This document shows positions 16,089 through 24,379 of a stretch of DNA of 64,000 nucleotides, piece after piece. Source of the stretch: Bacillota bacterium (GTDB lineage: Bacteria; Bacillota; UBA4882; UBA8346); contig JARKQY010000055.1 of the NCBI GenBank assembly GCA_029974635.1, positions 62,001 through 126,000 on the forward strand, given 5' to 3'. The notes under the pieces are model-generated. The model was not told where the DNA came from. It worked only from the letters and a program-made list of their open reading frames with translations, and made no database searches. Positions within the stretch are counted from its first letter, which is position 1; each line of letters opens with the position of its first letter. Made by a program: the position numbers and the translations under genes.

Positions 16089-17858
16089 ATGGTTAATCTG
16101 ACGATAAACAATAAACCGGTCTCCGTTCGCGAGGGAATCACCATTTTTGAAGCCGCTAAACAGAATAACATTCTGATTCCCCATTTTTGCTATCTGGAAG
16201 GAGTCCATCAAATCGGTTCCTGCCGGATTTGCGTGGTAGAAGTGGAAGGGGCCAGATCATTACAGGCTTCATGTATGGTGCAGGTCAGGGAAGGGATGAA
16301 GGTTCACACCAATACCTCCAAGGTAAAAAAAGCCCGGAAAGTTTTATATGAATTAATGCTCTCCGATCATCCCCGGGACTGCCTGAGCTGCGCCCGGAAT
16401 CAAAACTGTGAATTTCAGAAATTAGGTGAACTCATTCAAATTAACGAGTTCCGGTTTGAAGGCGAGAAATCGAAGATTTCAGTGGATGAATCATCGCCTT
16501 CCATTGTCAGGGACACTTCAAAATGTATCCTGTGCCGCCGCTGCGTAACCATATGCAACCAGGTTCAAGGAGTCGGCGTCTTGAATGCCCAGAAGCGCGG
16601 GTTTAAGACGCAAATCGGTCCGGCGGAGGAACTGCCGTTAAACTCGGTAAATTGTGCATTTTGTGGGCAATGTACTACTGTTTGTCCGGTTGGCGCGTTA
16701 CAGGAAAAGGACTCCATTCAAACTGTCTGGAATGCCTTGTTTGATAAAAACAAACGGGTAGTCATTCAAACCGCTCCTGCCATCCGGGCTGCGTTGGGCG
16801 AGGAATTCGGCTATAACCCCGGGACCCTGGTTACCGGCAAGATGGTGACCGCCCTTCGGGATATGGGATTTCACGATGTTTTTGACACCAATTTCGCCGC
16901 CGATTTAACCATCATTGAGGAAGGCCATGAACTGTTACAACGGCTCATCAATGCTTTGACCGGTGATAAAACCGCTACCTTGCCGATGATCACCAGTTGC
17001 AGCCCGGGTTGGATTAAATATGTGGAACATACTTTCCCGGAAGAGCTTGAGCATTTATCAACCTGCAAATCACCGCATATGATGCTGGGAGCGCTGGTTA
17101 AATCATATTACGCCAAAAAAATCGGGGTTGATCCCAAGGATATTTTTGTGGTTTCGGTAATGCCTTGTACTGCCAAGAAGTTTGAGATTACTAGACCGGA
17201 AATGGTGAATGACGGGTATCCCAATGTGGATGCCGTGTTGACCACCCGGGAGTTGGCCCGGATGATCAAGGACGCCGGCATTGAATTTAAAGAGCTGGCG
17301 GGTGGGAAATTTGATGATCCCTTGGGGCTATCCACCGGCGCCGCGGATATCTTCGCTGCAACCGGCGGCGTAATGGAAGCCGCTTTGCGGACTGTCTATG
17401 AAGTGGTTACCGGTAGGGAATTGCCTTTTGATAAATTACACGTAACCCCCATTGTAGGTTTGAGTCAAATCAAAACCGCCGAACTCAAGATTGAGAACCC
17501 CCTGCCCGAATATAGATTTTTGGATGGAGTAACTGTAAAAATCGCTGTAACCAGCGGGTTGGCCGGAGCTAAAAAACTGATGACAGAGGTGGCGGGCGAT
17601 AATTCACCATACCACTTTATCGAAGTCATGGGCTGCCCCGGCGGTTGTATCAGCGGCGGCGGGCAACCCCGTCCCACCAATAATATGGTGCGAAAACTGC
17701 GGCTGGAAGCCATTTATAAAGAGGATGAAGGTAAGGAGCTTCGCAAATCACATCAGAATCCTTTTATCACCAAGCTATACGATGATTTTCTGGAAAAACC
17801 TCTGGGACATAGGTCGCATGAGTTGTTGCACACTCATTATGTGAAACGGGGCATTTAA
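16089..17858 (+). CDS. hydA: [FeFe]-hydrogenase catalytic subunit HydA
   Basis: A 589-residue group A, multi-cluster hydrogenase catalysing H2 production or uptake. In order: N-terminal [2Fe-2S] domain (CYLEGVHQIGSCRICVVE), His/Cys cluster segment (HPRDCLSCARNQNC), two [4Fe-4S] clusters (CILCRRCVTIC and CAFCGQCTTVCPVGAL), then the H-domain with L1 TSCSPGW, L2 MPCTAKKFE and L3 EVMGCPGGCISGGGQP, and the small-subunit-like tail. L1 has Ser where TSCCPxW has its second Cys. ATG 16089 is 6 nt after AGGAGGGG. With the two upstream subunits it forms a probable electron-bifurcating complex. No maturation genes (hydEFG) are in the window. Confidence 0.94.
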   Translation: MVNLTINNKPVSVREGITIFEAAKQNNILIPHFCYLEGVHQIGSCRICVVEVEGARSLQASCMVQVREGMKVHTNTSKVKKARKVLYELMLSDHPRDCLSCARNQNCEFQKLGELIQINEFRFEGEKSKISVDESSPSIVRDTSKCILCRRCVTICNQVQGVGVLNAQKRGFKTQIGPAEELPLNSVNCAFCGQCTTVCPVGALQEKDSIQTVWNALFDKNKRVVIQTAPAIRAALGEEFGYNPGTLVTGKMVTALRDMGFHDVFDTNFAADLTIIEEGHELLQRLINALTGDKTATLPMITSCSPGWIKYVEHTFPEELEHLSTCKSPHMMLGALVKSYYAKKIGVDPKDIFVVSVMPCTAKKFEITRPEMVNDGYPNVDAVLTTRELARMIKDAGIEFKELAGGKFDDPLGLSTGAADIFAATGGVMEAALRTVYEVVTGRELPFDKLHVTPIVGLSQIKTAELKIENPLPEYRFLDGVTVKIAVTSGLAGAKKLMTEVAGDNSPYHFIEVMGCPGGCISGGGQPRPTNNMVRKLRLEAIYKEDEGKELRKSHQNPFITKLYDDFLEKPLGHRSHELLHTHYVKRGI

Positions 17859-17909
17859 AATTGAACTAAAAAAAGGCCGTCGGAGAGACGGCCTTTTTTT
17901 AGTTCAATT
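17859..17909. terminator. Strong bidirectional terminator after hydA
   Basis: An uninterrupted 23-bp stem (17859-17881 with 17887-17909) with a 5-nt GGAGA loop contains A7 on one side and T7 on the other. It closes the hydrogenase operon. Confidence 0.92.
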
Positions 17910-17930
17910 TGTCAGCAATAATTGTTGGGC

Positions 17931-17956
17931 AATTTTTAGACGGGATTTACAGGACT
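17931..17956. repeat. Dispersed intergenic repeat R1, partial copy
   Basis: AGACGGGATTTACAGGA matches the first part of the repeat at 10278-10390; the second half is missing. Confidence 0.45.
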
Positions 17957-18097
17957 ATATTACGCACCCGCTTAAATTCAAATGTATCTTGTAATAGTAC
18001 TTCAAAAGTTTCCGCGCTGAATTTGTTTTGTAAAGCAGGAAACTGGGGATATACTTAGAAGATATTACTGAGGCACGAACCTACCAGGAGGTTTACT

Positions 18098-18355
18098 ATG
18101 CAGGAGTCTGTCTACAAAACTAAAGGCGTCTGCTCTACCAAAATTCGTTTTACTGTCGATAAAGGCATTTTGACTCGGGTCCGGTTTGAAAAGGGTTGCG
18201 CAGGTAACTTACAAGCCATCAGCCGGTTGGTTGAGGGCAGGCCCGTGGCGGAGGTTATTGAACAATTGCGGGGAATACCTTGTGAAGATAAAAGCACTTC
18301 CTGTCCGGATCAGTTAGCCCGCGCATTGGAGGAAATGCAGGCAGCTAATGGATAA
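18098..18355 (+). CDS. Small TSCPD-domain protein (TIGR03905 type)
   Basis: An 85-residue protein built only of a TSCPD domain, which also occurs at the C-terminus of some B12-dependent ribonucleotide reductases. The hallmark TSCPDQLA is near the C-terminus, and conserved Cys residues occur in KGVCSTKI, EKGCAGN and GIPCEDK. Stand-alone copies are common in Clostridia and their function is not established; metal binding through the Cys residues is a reasonable guess. The start follows CCAGGAGG. It is monocistronic by position. Confidence 0.85.
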   Translation: MQESVYKTKGVCSTKIRFTVDKGILTRVRFEKGCAGNLQAISRLVEGRPVAEVIEQLRGIPCEDKSTSCPDQLARALEEMQAANG

Positions 18356-18540
18356 CAAACGGAATTTTCGGGTCAATAATGAGGGAACAATGAATCGAAT
18401 GTTACGTTTAAGAACAATGATTAGCAGTGAGTTACTGGAATGATTGTTCTTGAAAAGGAATTTGGGTTCTTTAACCGAAACAATCACTATCGTATTTTTT
18501 ATTAAATGCCGGATGATTTAAAAAGGGGGAGTATTACATA

Positions 18541-20520
18541 ATGCGGAGATATTACATATTGTTGAGCTTGATCTGTTTGGGCGTGCTGCTAACGGTTTAT
18601 TCCAGCATGGGTTCGGTTTTTGGGTTTAGCGGGGATCCAAAAACCATTGTCATTCTTCGGGAAGTACAGGTTACCGTGGATAAGGCCGGGCAGAAACGGG
18701 AGTTTATCATACCGCAAGATCCGCTGGATTTTGCTGCTACTTTGACCTGGGAAGTCAATATTTCCAAAAAACTCTCCTCCGGTGATAAAAATCCCGCCAG
18801 TTTCACAATTCAAGAAGCTAACTCCGATAAACGGGTTGAACGTAAGTTGGTGACCGGTTCCGGAAATTTGACCATACCTAAAGGCAAACAGTATAAAGTT
18901 ACGGTTGATGCCGGAGAATATCCGGGATTTTTACTCAAAACCGGAGCTACGGTTCAAGCCAAATTGAGTTTTGCGGAAGCTCAGATCAAATACGCCCTGG
19001 GGGACAAGCCCTATGAGGTGGATTTTGCGTTTTCCGGACCGGCGGGGATCACCGATTGGAAATGGTCCTGGGGTGGAACTGATTCCGCAACCGGTAAGGA
19101 AGTGACCCATCAGTTTTCTAAAGGCGGAAATTCCATAATTATGGTGGAAGGGATAGGGAAGACCGCTTCGGGAGTAATCTCCCCCAAATATAGCTTTGAG
19201 TTCGACGTGCCACCGTTGGTGGTGTTAAGTTCCAAGGTTGAGCCGCTAAAAGGCCCGGCTGAATTGGCGGTAACCGGGACTGCCAACGCAGTGATAAACT
19301 ACGGTCAAAAGGCCACTTATATCTGGAATTTTGGCAACGGGGTCGAGATTTCCGGTCCGGAGGCGCATAACAACTACCTGAAACCCGGCCGTTATTTGGT
19401 AAGAGTAACTGCAACTGTCAGTGAATACAAGATTGAACGGACTATATTGGTTGAGGTCAGCCCGGAGACAGTATTGCCCGGTCCGACTTTATCGCCGGCC
19501 ATTGGACCTGTTCCATTGAAAGTAACCGGCAAGGTAAATCCGAAAATCAGCGGTGGTCCGGCTCAATTGGAATATGTCTGGGAAGTAATGGGGAAAGAGA
19601 CCAAAGGAACTACCTTTAACTATACATTTACCGAACCTGGGGATTACCGGGTACTGTTAAAAACCACCGATAAATTGCATCCTGATGTATTAATTCCCGA
19701 AGAGATCATCCTGGTAAAAGTACTTCCGCCGCAAATTACTTTAAAACCAGCGACCACAATTTCCAATGGAATTATTCCATTAACAGTTAATTTTGACCCG
19801 GGCGTAACAGTCTCCGGCAGTCCGGCGCAATTGCTATACCGTTGGGAATTTGGCGACGGCGAGGTCAGCAATCTTGAAAAACCAAGTCATGTATTTAAAA
19901 TTCCCGGAGAATATCAGGTTCGTCTTATTGTAAACGATGGTTTGCATTCCGGAAATTTGGTGGATGCCACTCTACCGGTTACGGTAAGCCCGCCGCAACT
20001 GAAATTGGCGGTAACTCCCAATGCCACTGAAGGATTGGCTCCGTTTACGGTTAATTTTGCCGCTCAGGTCAGCATTACCGGTTCGCCCAGTGAAGCCCAA
20101 TTTCTATGGGATTTCGGAGACGGGGAGACCAGTGTGGATCAAAATCCGGTTCACACCTTCAAACAAGAGGGTACCTATACAGTGACCACAACGGTGAAGG
20201 ATAGGTTTCATCCTAATGTGACCGATAGATTGACGACGGAAATTGAAGTCCGGATGCCAAAGATTCGGATAACGGGTTCGGTGAAGCCGGCATCAGGAAA
20301 AGCCCCGTTGACGGTCAATTGTGAGGTTGCGGCTTCCAAAGAAGGAACTGCCAATCCAATATTGAAGTATAGTTGGGATTTCGGGGATGGAACGAGAGCC
20401 GAGGGCTCGGTTCAATCGTATACTTATAAAAAAGCCGGCATTTATAGTATTGTTGTAACTGTCCTGGATGAAAATTTGGGGATTACGGAGAAAAAGACTT
20501 TTAAGGTAACAGTAAAATAG
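18541..20520 (+). CDS. Secreted protein with six PKD domains
   Basis: A 659-residue exported protein. A signal peptide (YILLSLICLGVLLTVYSSMGSVFG) is followed by a ~130-residue beta-rich region and then about six PKD (Ig-like) repeats of 85-90 residues. The core W(D/E/N)FG(D/N)G is visible as WSWGG, WNFGNG, WEVMG (degenerate), WEFGDG, WDFGDG and WDFGDG, each followed by a Y/F-x-x-PGxYxV-like strand. PKD domains mediate protein-protein or protein-carbohydrate contacts at cell surfaces. There is no catalytic domain, no sortase motif and no C-terminal anchor. AAAGGGGG lies ahead of ATG. Confidence 0.82.
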   Translation: MRRYYILLSLICLGVLLTVYSSMGSVFGFSGDPKTIVILREVQVTVDKAGQKREFIIPQDPLDFAATLTWEVNISKKLSSGDKNPASFTIQEANSDKRVERKLVTGSGNLTIPKGKQYKVTVDAGEYPGFLLKTGATVQAKLSFAEAQIKYALGDKPYEVDFAFSGPAGITDWKWSWGGTDSATGKEVTHQFSKGGNSIIMVEGIGKTASGVISPKYSFEFDVPPLVVLSSKVEPLKGPAELAVTGTANAVINYGQKATYIWNFGNGVEISGPEAHNNYLKPGRYLVRVTATVSEYKIERTILVEVSPETVLPGPTLSPAIGPVPLKVTGKVNPKISGGPAQLEYVWEVMGKETKGTTFNYTFTEPGDYRVLLKTTDKLHPDVLIPEEIILVKVLPPQITLKPATTISNGIIPLTVNFDPGVTVSGSPAQLLYRWEFGDGEVSNLEKPSHVFKIPGEYQVRLIVNDGLHSGNLVDATLPVTVSPPQLKLAVTPNATEGLAPFTVNFAAQVSITGSPSEAQFLWDFGDGETSVDQNPVHTFKQEGTYTVTTTVKDRFHPNVTDRLTTEIEVRMPKIRITGSVKPASGKAPLTVNCEVAASKEGTANPILKYSWDFGDGTRAEGSVQSYTYKKAGIYSIVVTVLDENLGITEKKTFKVTVK

Positions 20521-20629
20521 GTTCTGCAAACCAATAATGACAATATCATCCATTTGATCCTCGAAAATATCTAAGAAATTTTCATTTTCTTGGCACAATA
20601 ATAAAAAACCAGAGAATGGAGTTGAAAGC

Positions 20630-20845
20630 TTGGATAGATTTGCATTGGTACTTGTCATTATTGGAGCGCTTAACTGGCTTTTGGTCGGCTTATTCAGATA
20701 CGATCTGGTGGCTAATATCTTTGGAGGACAAACGGAGCCTCTTAGCCGGATCGTATACTCCTTGGTTGGTATCGCCGGTATCTACTGCATAAGTTTTTTG
20801 TTCCGGGAACGGGAAGTCCATTCAAAACCGGATAATGTTCAATAA
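20630..20845 (+). CDS. DUF378 small membrane protein (YuzA-like)
   Basis: A 71-residue protein with two transmembrane helices (ALVLVIIGALNWLLVGLF and IVYSLVGIAGIYCISFLF) and the family pattern INWxLVGxFxYDLVA. Its function is unknown. The start is TTG, supported by GGAG 8 nt upstream and by the family N-terminus; no ATG fits. A strong terminator follows 90 nt downstream. Confidence 0.82.
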   Translation: MDRFALVLVIIGALNWLLVGLFRYDLVANIFGGQTEPLSRIVYSLVGIAGIYCISFLFREREVHSKPDNVQ

Positions 20846-20864
20846 ACCTTATTCAAAGCAAGCT

Positions 20865-20934
20865 GGAACCAATAAGAGTTTTTAAATAGGTTCCGCAATT
20901 TCTTTTTCGAAAAATGAGAATTTTGATGGCTAGA
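20865..20934. repeat. Dispersed intergenic repeat R2, copy 1
   Basis: This segment of about 70 nt aligns over its whole length with 46140-46208. Shared blocks include GGAACCAA, GTTTT..AAAT, GCAATTT and GAATTTTGA. It is noncoding. Confidence 0.55.
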
Positions 20935-20935
20935 C

Positions 20936-20978
20936 ATTAAAAGCTGTCTCCCCAGTTATTGAGGAGACAGCTTTTAAT
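20936..20978. terminator. Intrinsic terminator after the DUF378 gene
   Basis: A perfect 16-bp stem (20936-20951 with 20963-20978) with an 11-nt loop and A/T-rich ends, functional in either direction. Confidence 0.85.
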
Positions 20979-21150
20979 GTTATCGATCAATAAGTTAAAG
21001 CCGTATTTTTGTTATGAAATTGTTGCATCAAAACCTCATTGTATCAGGTTTTAATCAAGAATAATTCATGTTACAGAATTGAAAATATCACCTAAACGTG
21101 TTACTATATAGCTAATATAATACATTCGTATTCAGTTCAGTTATGTTCGA

Positions 21151-21275
21151 GTAGAGCGTCACGTAACTAACTACATTTAGGAAGGGCGGAGAAATGCTCT
21201 ACTTAAGTAATTAATTACTAGTATTGCGTTCTTTTAGTAAATTTTACATAATTACATTAGGGAAGCGCGCAATAC
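21151..21275 (+). ncRNA. Tandem-hairpin leader ahead of the sugar operon
   Basis: Two hairpin units precede the glycosyltransferase gene. Unit A is closed by GTAGAGC/GCTCTAC (21151-21157, 21196-21202), unit B by GTATTGCG/CGCAATAC (21221-21228, 21268-21275). Both carry a related 17-mer in the 3' half, TAACTACATTTAGGAAG and TAATTACATTAGGGAAG (14 of 17 identical), 81 nt apart. A TATAAT lies upstream at 21116 with a poor -35. It could be a tandem riboswitch-like or protein-binding leader; I recognise no known class. Confidence 0.4.
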
Positions 21276-21300
21276 AACAATTTGGCGCGGGGGGTCGGAG

Positions 21301-22299
21301 ATGTCTAAAGGCTTAATATCCATCGTAGTTCCTGTATATAACGAACAATTGAATATTTTCCCCATGTATGAGAGAATTACCAATACATTCCGAAACATGG
21401 ACTACCGGTATGAAATTATTTACGTGGACAACTGCAGCATTGATGATACGGTTCAGGAAATACGGCGCCTTTCCGAACAGGATAAAAACGTCCACGGAGT
21501 ACTTATGTCGCGTAATTTCGGGAGCTCCCAGCCAAGTACCATGGCGGGGTTATATTATGCAAAGGGAGACGCGGTTGTTTTAATTGACGGCGATATTCAG
21601 GATCCGCCCGAACTGATACCCGAATTTATCAAGAAGTGGGAAGAGGGTTATGAAGTAGTTTACGGGGTTCGTAAAAAACGAAAAGGCTCTCTGATCCGCC
21701 GGATCGGTTACAAGCTTTTTTACAGGGTGTACCGGGCCTTATCTTATATTGAAATGCCGCTGGACGCCGGGGATTTCGGGCTTATTGATCGCAAAGCGGT
21801 GGAAGAAATCAAAAAATTAAAGGAAAATGAGATCTTTTTCCGGGGAATACGTTCCTGGATTGGATTTAAGCAGATCGGGGTCGAATATACCCGTGAAGAC
21901 AGAGCCAGGGGCAAAACCAGTATTTCGTTGCTGGCCAACATCAAATGGGCCAAGATGGGGATCTATAATTTTTCTTATAAACCGCTGGAATTCATCTCGA
22001 AAGTTGCTGGCTTTTTAACATTGGTCTCATTGATTGGAATCATTTATTATGTCTATTTACATTTTACCTATCCGCAAACGCCTTACGGATTTTCTACCAT
22101 CGTAATTCTTATTTTATTTTTAAGCGCAATCCAGCTATTGGCTCTCGCTATCATGGGGGAGTATATCTCCAGAATATTCAACGAGGTCAAAGGCAGGCCA
22201 CGCTATATCGTCCGCGAGGTCATCAACCAGGACACCGATATGTCGGCAGTATCTTCTGATATTACAAATGCCAAATCCGGGAGAGTGAATAATGATTAA
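21301..22299 (+). CDS. Family 2 glycosyltransferase (polyprenyl-phosphate glycosyltransferase type)
   Basis: A 332-residue GT2 enzyme of the DPM1/GtrB/ArnC group. It has VPVYNEQLNI at the N-terminus, the catalytic LIDGDIQDPPE, a RRIGYKLFYR amphipathic segment and two C-terminal transmembrane helices (~residues 235-258 and 262-290), as in enzymes that charge undecaprenyl phosphate with a sugar. It heads the CDP-sugar operon and overlaps the next gene by 8 nt, so it probably delivers a sugar made or modified by the following enzymes to a surface polymer. The donor is unknown. Confidence 0.85.
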   Translation: MSKGLISIVVPVYNEQLNIFPMYERITNTFRNMDYRYEIIYVDNCSIDDTVQEIRRLSEQDKNVHGVLMSRNFGSSQPSTMAGLYYAKGDAVVLIDGDIQDPPELIPEFIKKWEEGYEVVYGVRKKRKGSLIRRIGYKLFYRVYRALSYIEMPLDAGDFGLIDRKAVEEIKKLKENEIFFRGIRSWIGFKQIGVEYTREDRARGKTSISLLANIKWAKMGIYNFSYKPLEFISKVAGFLTLVSLIGIIYYVYLHFTYPQTPYGFSTIVILILFLSAIQLLALAIMGEYISRIFNEVKGRPRYIVREVINQDTDMSAVSSDITNAKSGRVNND

Positions 22300-23083
22300 C
22301 GATATTCAAGTTGTAATCTTGTGCGGCGGGAAAGGTACCCGGATCAAAGAAATGACCGATACCATCCCCAAGCCCATGGTAGAGATCGGTGGACGTCCGA
22401 TTTTGTGGCATATCATGAAATGGTATTCTTTTTACGGATATAATAAATTCATCGCTTGTTTAGGTTACAAGGGGCATAAAATCAAGGAGTATTTTTTCAA
22501 TTATGAAATCAAACATAGTGATATCACCATTGATTTAGGGCGGAAGAACAATGTCTTTTTGCATAACATTCATACGGAAGACAATTGGCAGATTACGCTG
22601 GCGGATACCGGTGAAGAGTCCATGACCGGGTCCCGGATCAAACAAATCGAGAAGTACATCAACGGCAGTGAAATTTTTATGCTTACTTACGGTGACGGTC
22701 TCAGTGATGTAAATATCAATAAATTGGTGGAGTTTCATAAATCCCACGGAAAAATCGGCACCATAACCGGTGTCCATCCCCCGTCAAGGTTTGGCGAACT
22801 TTTGCTGAAAGGGAACCAGGTCGTCAAGTTTAATGAAAAGCCTCAAACATCTGAGGGCAGAATTAACGGGGGCTTTTTTGTCTTCAACAAGGAGCTGTTT
22901 AAATACGTCTCTGAGGATGAAAATTGTATCTTTGAACGGACTCCCCTTGAGAACCTTGCCAGAGACGGCCAACTGATGATGTACAAGCACGATGACTTCT
23001 GGCAGCCTATGGATACGTTACGGGATATGGAGTATTTGGAAAAGCTTTGGGCGGAAACCACTTGTCCCTGGAGGAAATGGTAA
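22292..23083 (+). CDS. rfbF: Glucose-1-phosphate cytidylyltransferase
   Basis: A 263-residue nucleotidyltransferase forming CDP-glucose from CTP and glucose-1-phosphate. The nucleotide-binding signature is VILCGGKGTRIKEMTDTIPK; family hallmarks PKPMVEIGGRPILWHIMK, TYGDGLSDV, NGGFFVF and the C-terminal DDFWQPMDTLRD are present. Length matches RfbF. It feeds the CDP-glucose 4,6-dehydratase encoded 3 nt downstream. Confidence 0.95.
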   Translation: MINDIQVVILCGGKGTRIKEMTDTIPKPMVEIGGRPILWHIMKWYSFYGYNKFIACLGYKGHKIKEYFFNYEIKHSDITIDLGRKNNVFLHNIHTEDNWQITLADTGEESMTGSRIKQIEKYINGSEIFMLTYGDGLSDVNINKLVEFHKSHGKIGTITGVHPPSRFGELLLKGNQVVKFNEKPQTSEGRINGGFFVFNKELFKYVSEDENCIFERTPLENLARDGQLMMYKHDDFWQPMDTLRDMEYLEKLWAETTCPWRKW

Positions 23084-23086
23084 CCG

Positions 23087-24190
23087 ATGGAGCACCTTTT
23101 TCGAGGTTATTACAGGGATAAACGGGTTTTAGTTACCGGGCACACCGGTTTTAAAGGCTCGTGGCTTTCCATCTGGCTCAATGAACTGGGAGCCAAGGTA
23201 ATCGGTTATGCCCTTGAGCCCTACACCGTGAAGGACAACTTTGTGCTAACCGGCCTTAAGGAAAGGCTGGTTGATATTCGCGGGGATATCCGAGACTTGA
23301 ATAAGCTGCAGTCCGTCTTTGAGACTTACCGCCCGGAAGTGGTCTTTCATCTGGCGGCACAGCCTTTGGTGCGGCTGTCATACGATCTCCCCCGGGAAAC
23401 ATTTGAGCAAAATATTATGGGGACCGTCAATGTTTTGGAATGTGTCCGTGATTCCCAATTTACGAAGGCATGTATTTGTATTACCAGTGATAAATGTTAT
23501 GAAAACAAGGAATGGATCTGGGGGTATCGCGAGAATGACCCAATGGGAGGCCATGATCCGTACAGCGCCTCCAAGGGCTGCGCGGAGCTGGTGATTGCCG
23601 CCTATATCCGGTCTTTTTTTCAACCGGATATAGGCGGCAATCATGGAAAGGCCGTTGCTTCCGTCCGGGCCGGCAATGTCATCGGCGGGGGCGACTGGGC
23701 TAAAGACCGGATTATTCCAGATTGCATCAGGGCTATTGAAAATGAACAACCTATAACGGTCCGCAGCCCAAAGGCGATCAGGCCCTGGCAACATGTACTG
23801 GAACCGTTGAGCGGTTATTTATTGCTGGCAGCCTTGTTGGCTCAAGACCCCAAACGGTATTCCGGCGCCTGGAATTTCGGGCCGGATAATGACTCCCTGG
23901 TCACGGTGGCTGAAATGGTTGAGAAGCTCCTCCAGACATTCGGAAAAGGGAGTTGGGTTGACAAATCCGATCCCAATCAGCCTCATGAAGCGACTCTTCT
24001 AAATTTGGACTGCAGCAAGGCATTTTATTACCTGAAATGGAAACCCACGTTGTCAATGGACAAGTGCCTTGAATATATCGTTGAATGGTATGGCGGCTAC
24101 TCTAGAGGGAATGTTTATAATCTCTGTGTTAAGCAGTTGAATAGCTATATTGCCGAAGCCAGGCATAAAAACAATGCTTGGGCGATGTGA
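23087..24190 (+). CDS. rfbG: CDP-glucose 4,6-dehydratase
   Basis: A 367-residue extended SDR enzyme converting CDP-glucose to CDP-4-keto-6-deoxyglucose. The NAD site is VTGHTGFKGSWLSIWL, the active site YSASK (Tyr/Lys) and the family block RAGNVIGGGDWAKDRIIPD. Length is normal. The coding sequence contains a perfect 19-bp inverted repeat (23593-23642) that encodes VIAAYIRS and PDIGGN around the SFFQ loop. No rfbH (3-dehydrase) follows, so the product probably stays a 6-deoxyhexose and is not a 3,6-dideoxyhexose. Confidence 0.94.
   Translation: MEHLFRGYYRDKRVLVTGHTGFKGSWLSIWLNELGAKVIGYALEPYTVKDNFVLTGLKERLVDIRGDIRDLNKLQSVFETYRPEVVFHLAAQPLVRLSYDLPRETFEQNIMGTVNVLECVRDSQFTKACICITSDKCYENKEWIWGYRENDPMGGHDPYSASKGCAELVIAAYIRSFFQPDIGGNHGKAVASVRAGNVIGGGDWAKDRIIPDCIRAIENEQPITVRSPKAIRPWQHVLEPLSGYLLLAALLAQDPKRYSGAWNFGPDNDSLVTVAEMVEKLLQTFGKGSWVDKSDPNQPHEATLLNLDCSKAFYYLKWKPTLSMDKCLEYIVEWYGGYSRGNVYNLCVKQLNSYIAEARHKNNAWAM
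23593..23642. repeat. Perfect 19-bp inverted repeat inside rfbG
   Basis: GATTGCCGCCTATATCCGG (23593-23611) and its exact reverse complement (23624-23642) flank a 12-nt loop containing T7. It lies fully inside the reading frame, in a segment whose length varies in the family (between the RSFF region and the HG...RAGNVIGGG block). It could form a strong hairpin in mRNA or in single-stranded DNA. Confidence 0.9.
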
Positions 24191-24261
24191 ATTCAACTGC
24201 TCGTAGAGGAAAAGCTGATCACACCAACGGATAAGTTAAGCAAGATTACGAAATAAAAAGA

Positions 24262-24362
24262 TAGAAAATCCCTTTAATCCCGTAATCTTGTCCAGTAACC
24301 TTGTTTTAGGCTCATTAAAATTCAAAAGTTTTTTGGACGGGATTTATTGGATTAAAATATTT
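24262..24362. repeat. Dispersed intergenic repeat R1, copy 2 (permuted)
   Basis: This copy contains AACCTTGTTTTAGGC and AATCCCTTTAATCC first and GACGGGATTTATTGGATTA last. The two halves are in the opposite order to the copy at 10278-10390. It fills the gap between rfbG and the SDR gene. Confidence 0.6.
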
Positions 24363-24379
24363 TATACGAAGGCAACAAT

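Noticed and set aside
18410..18451. Inverted repeat AAGAACAATGATT/AATGATTGTTCTT
   Set aside because: The stem has a mismatch and no T run; too weak to call a terminator between the TSCPD and PKD genes.
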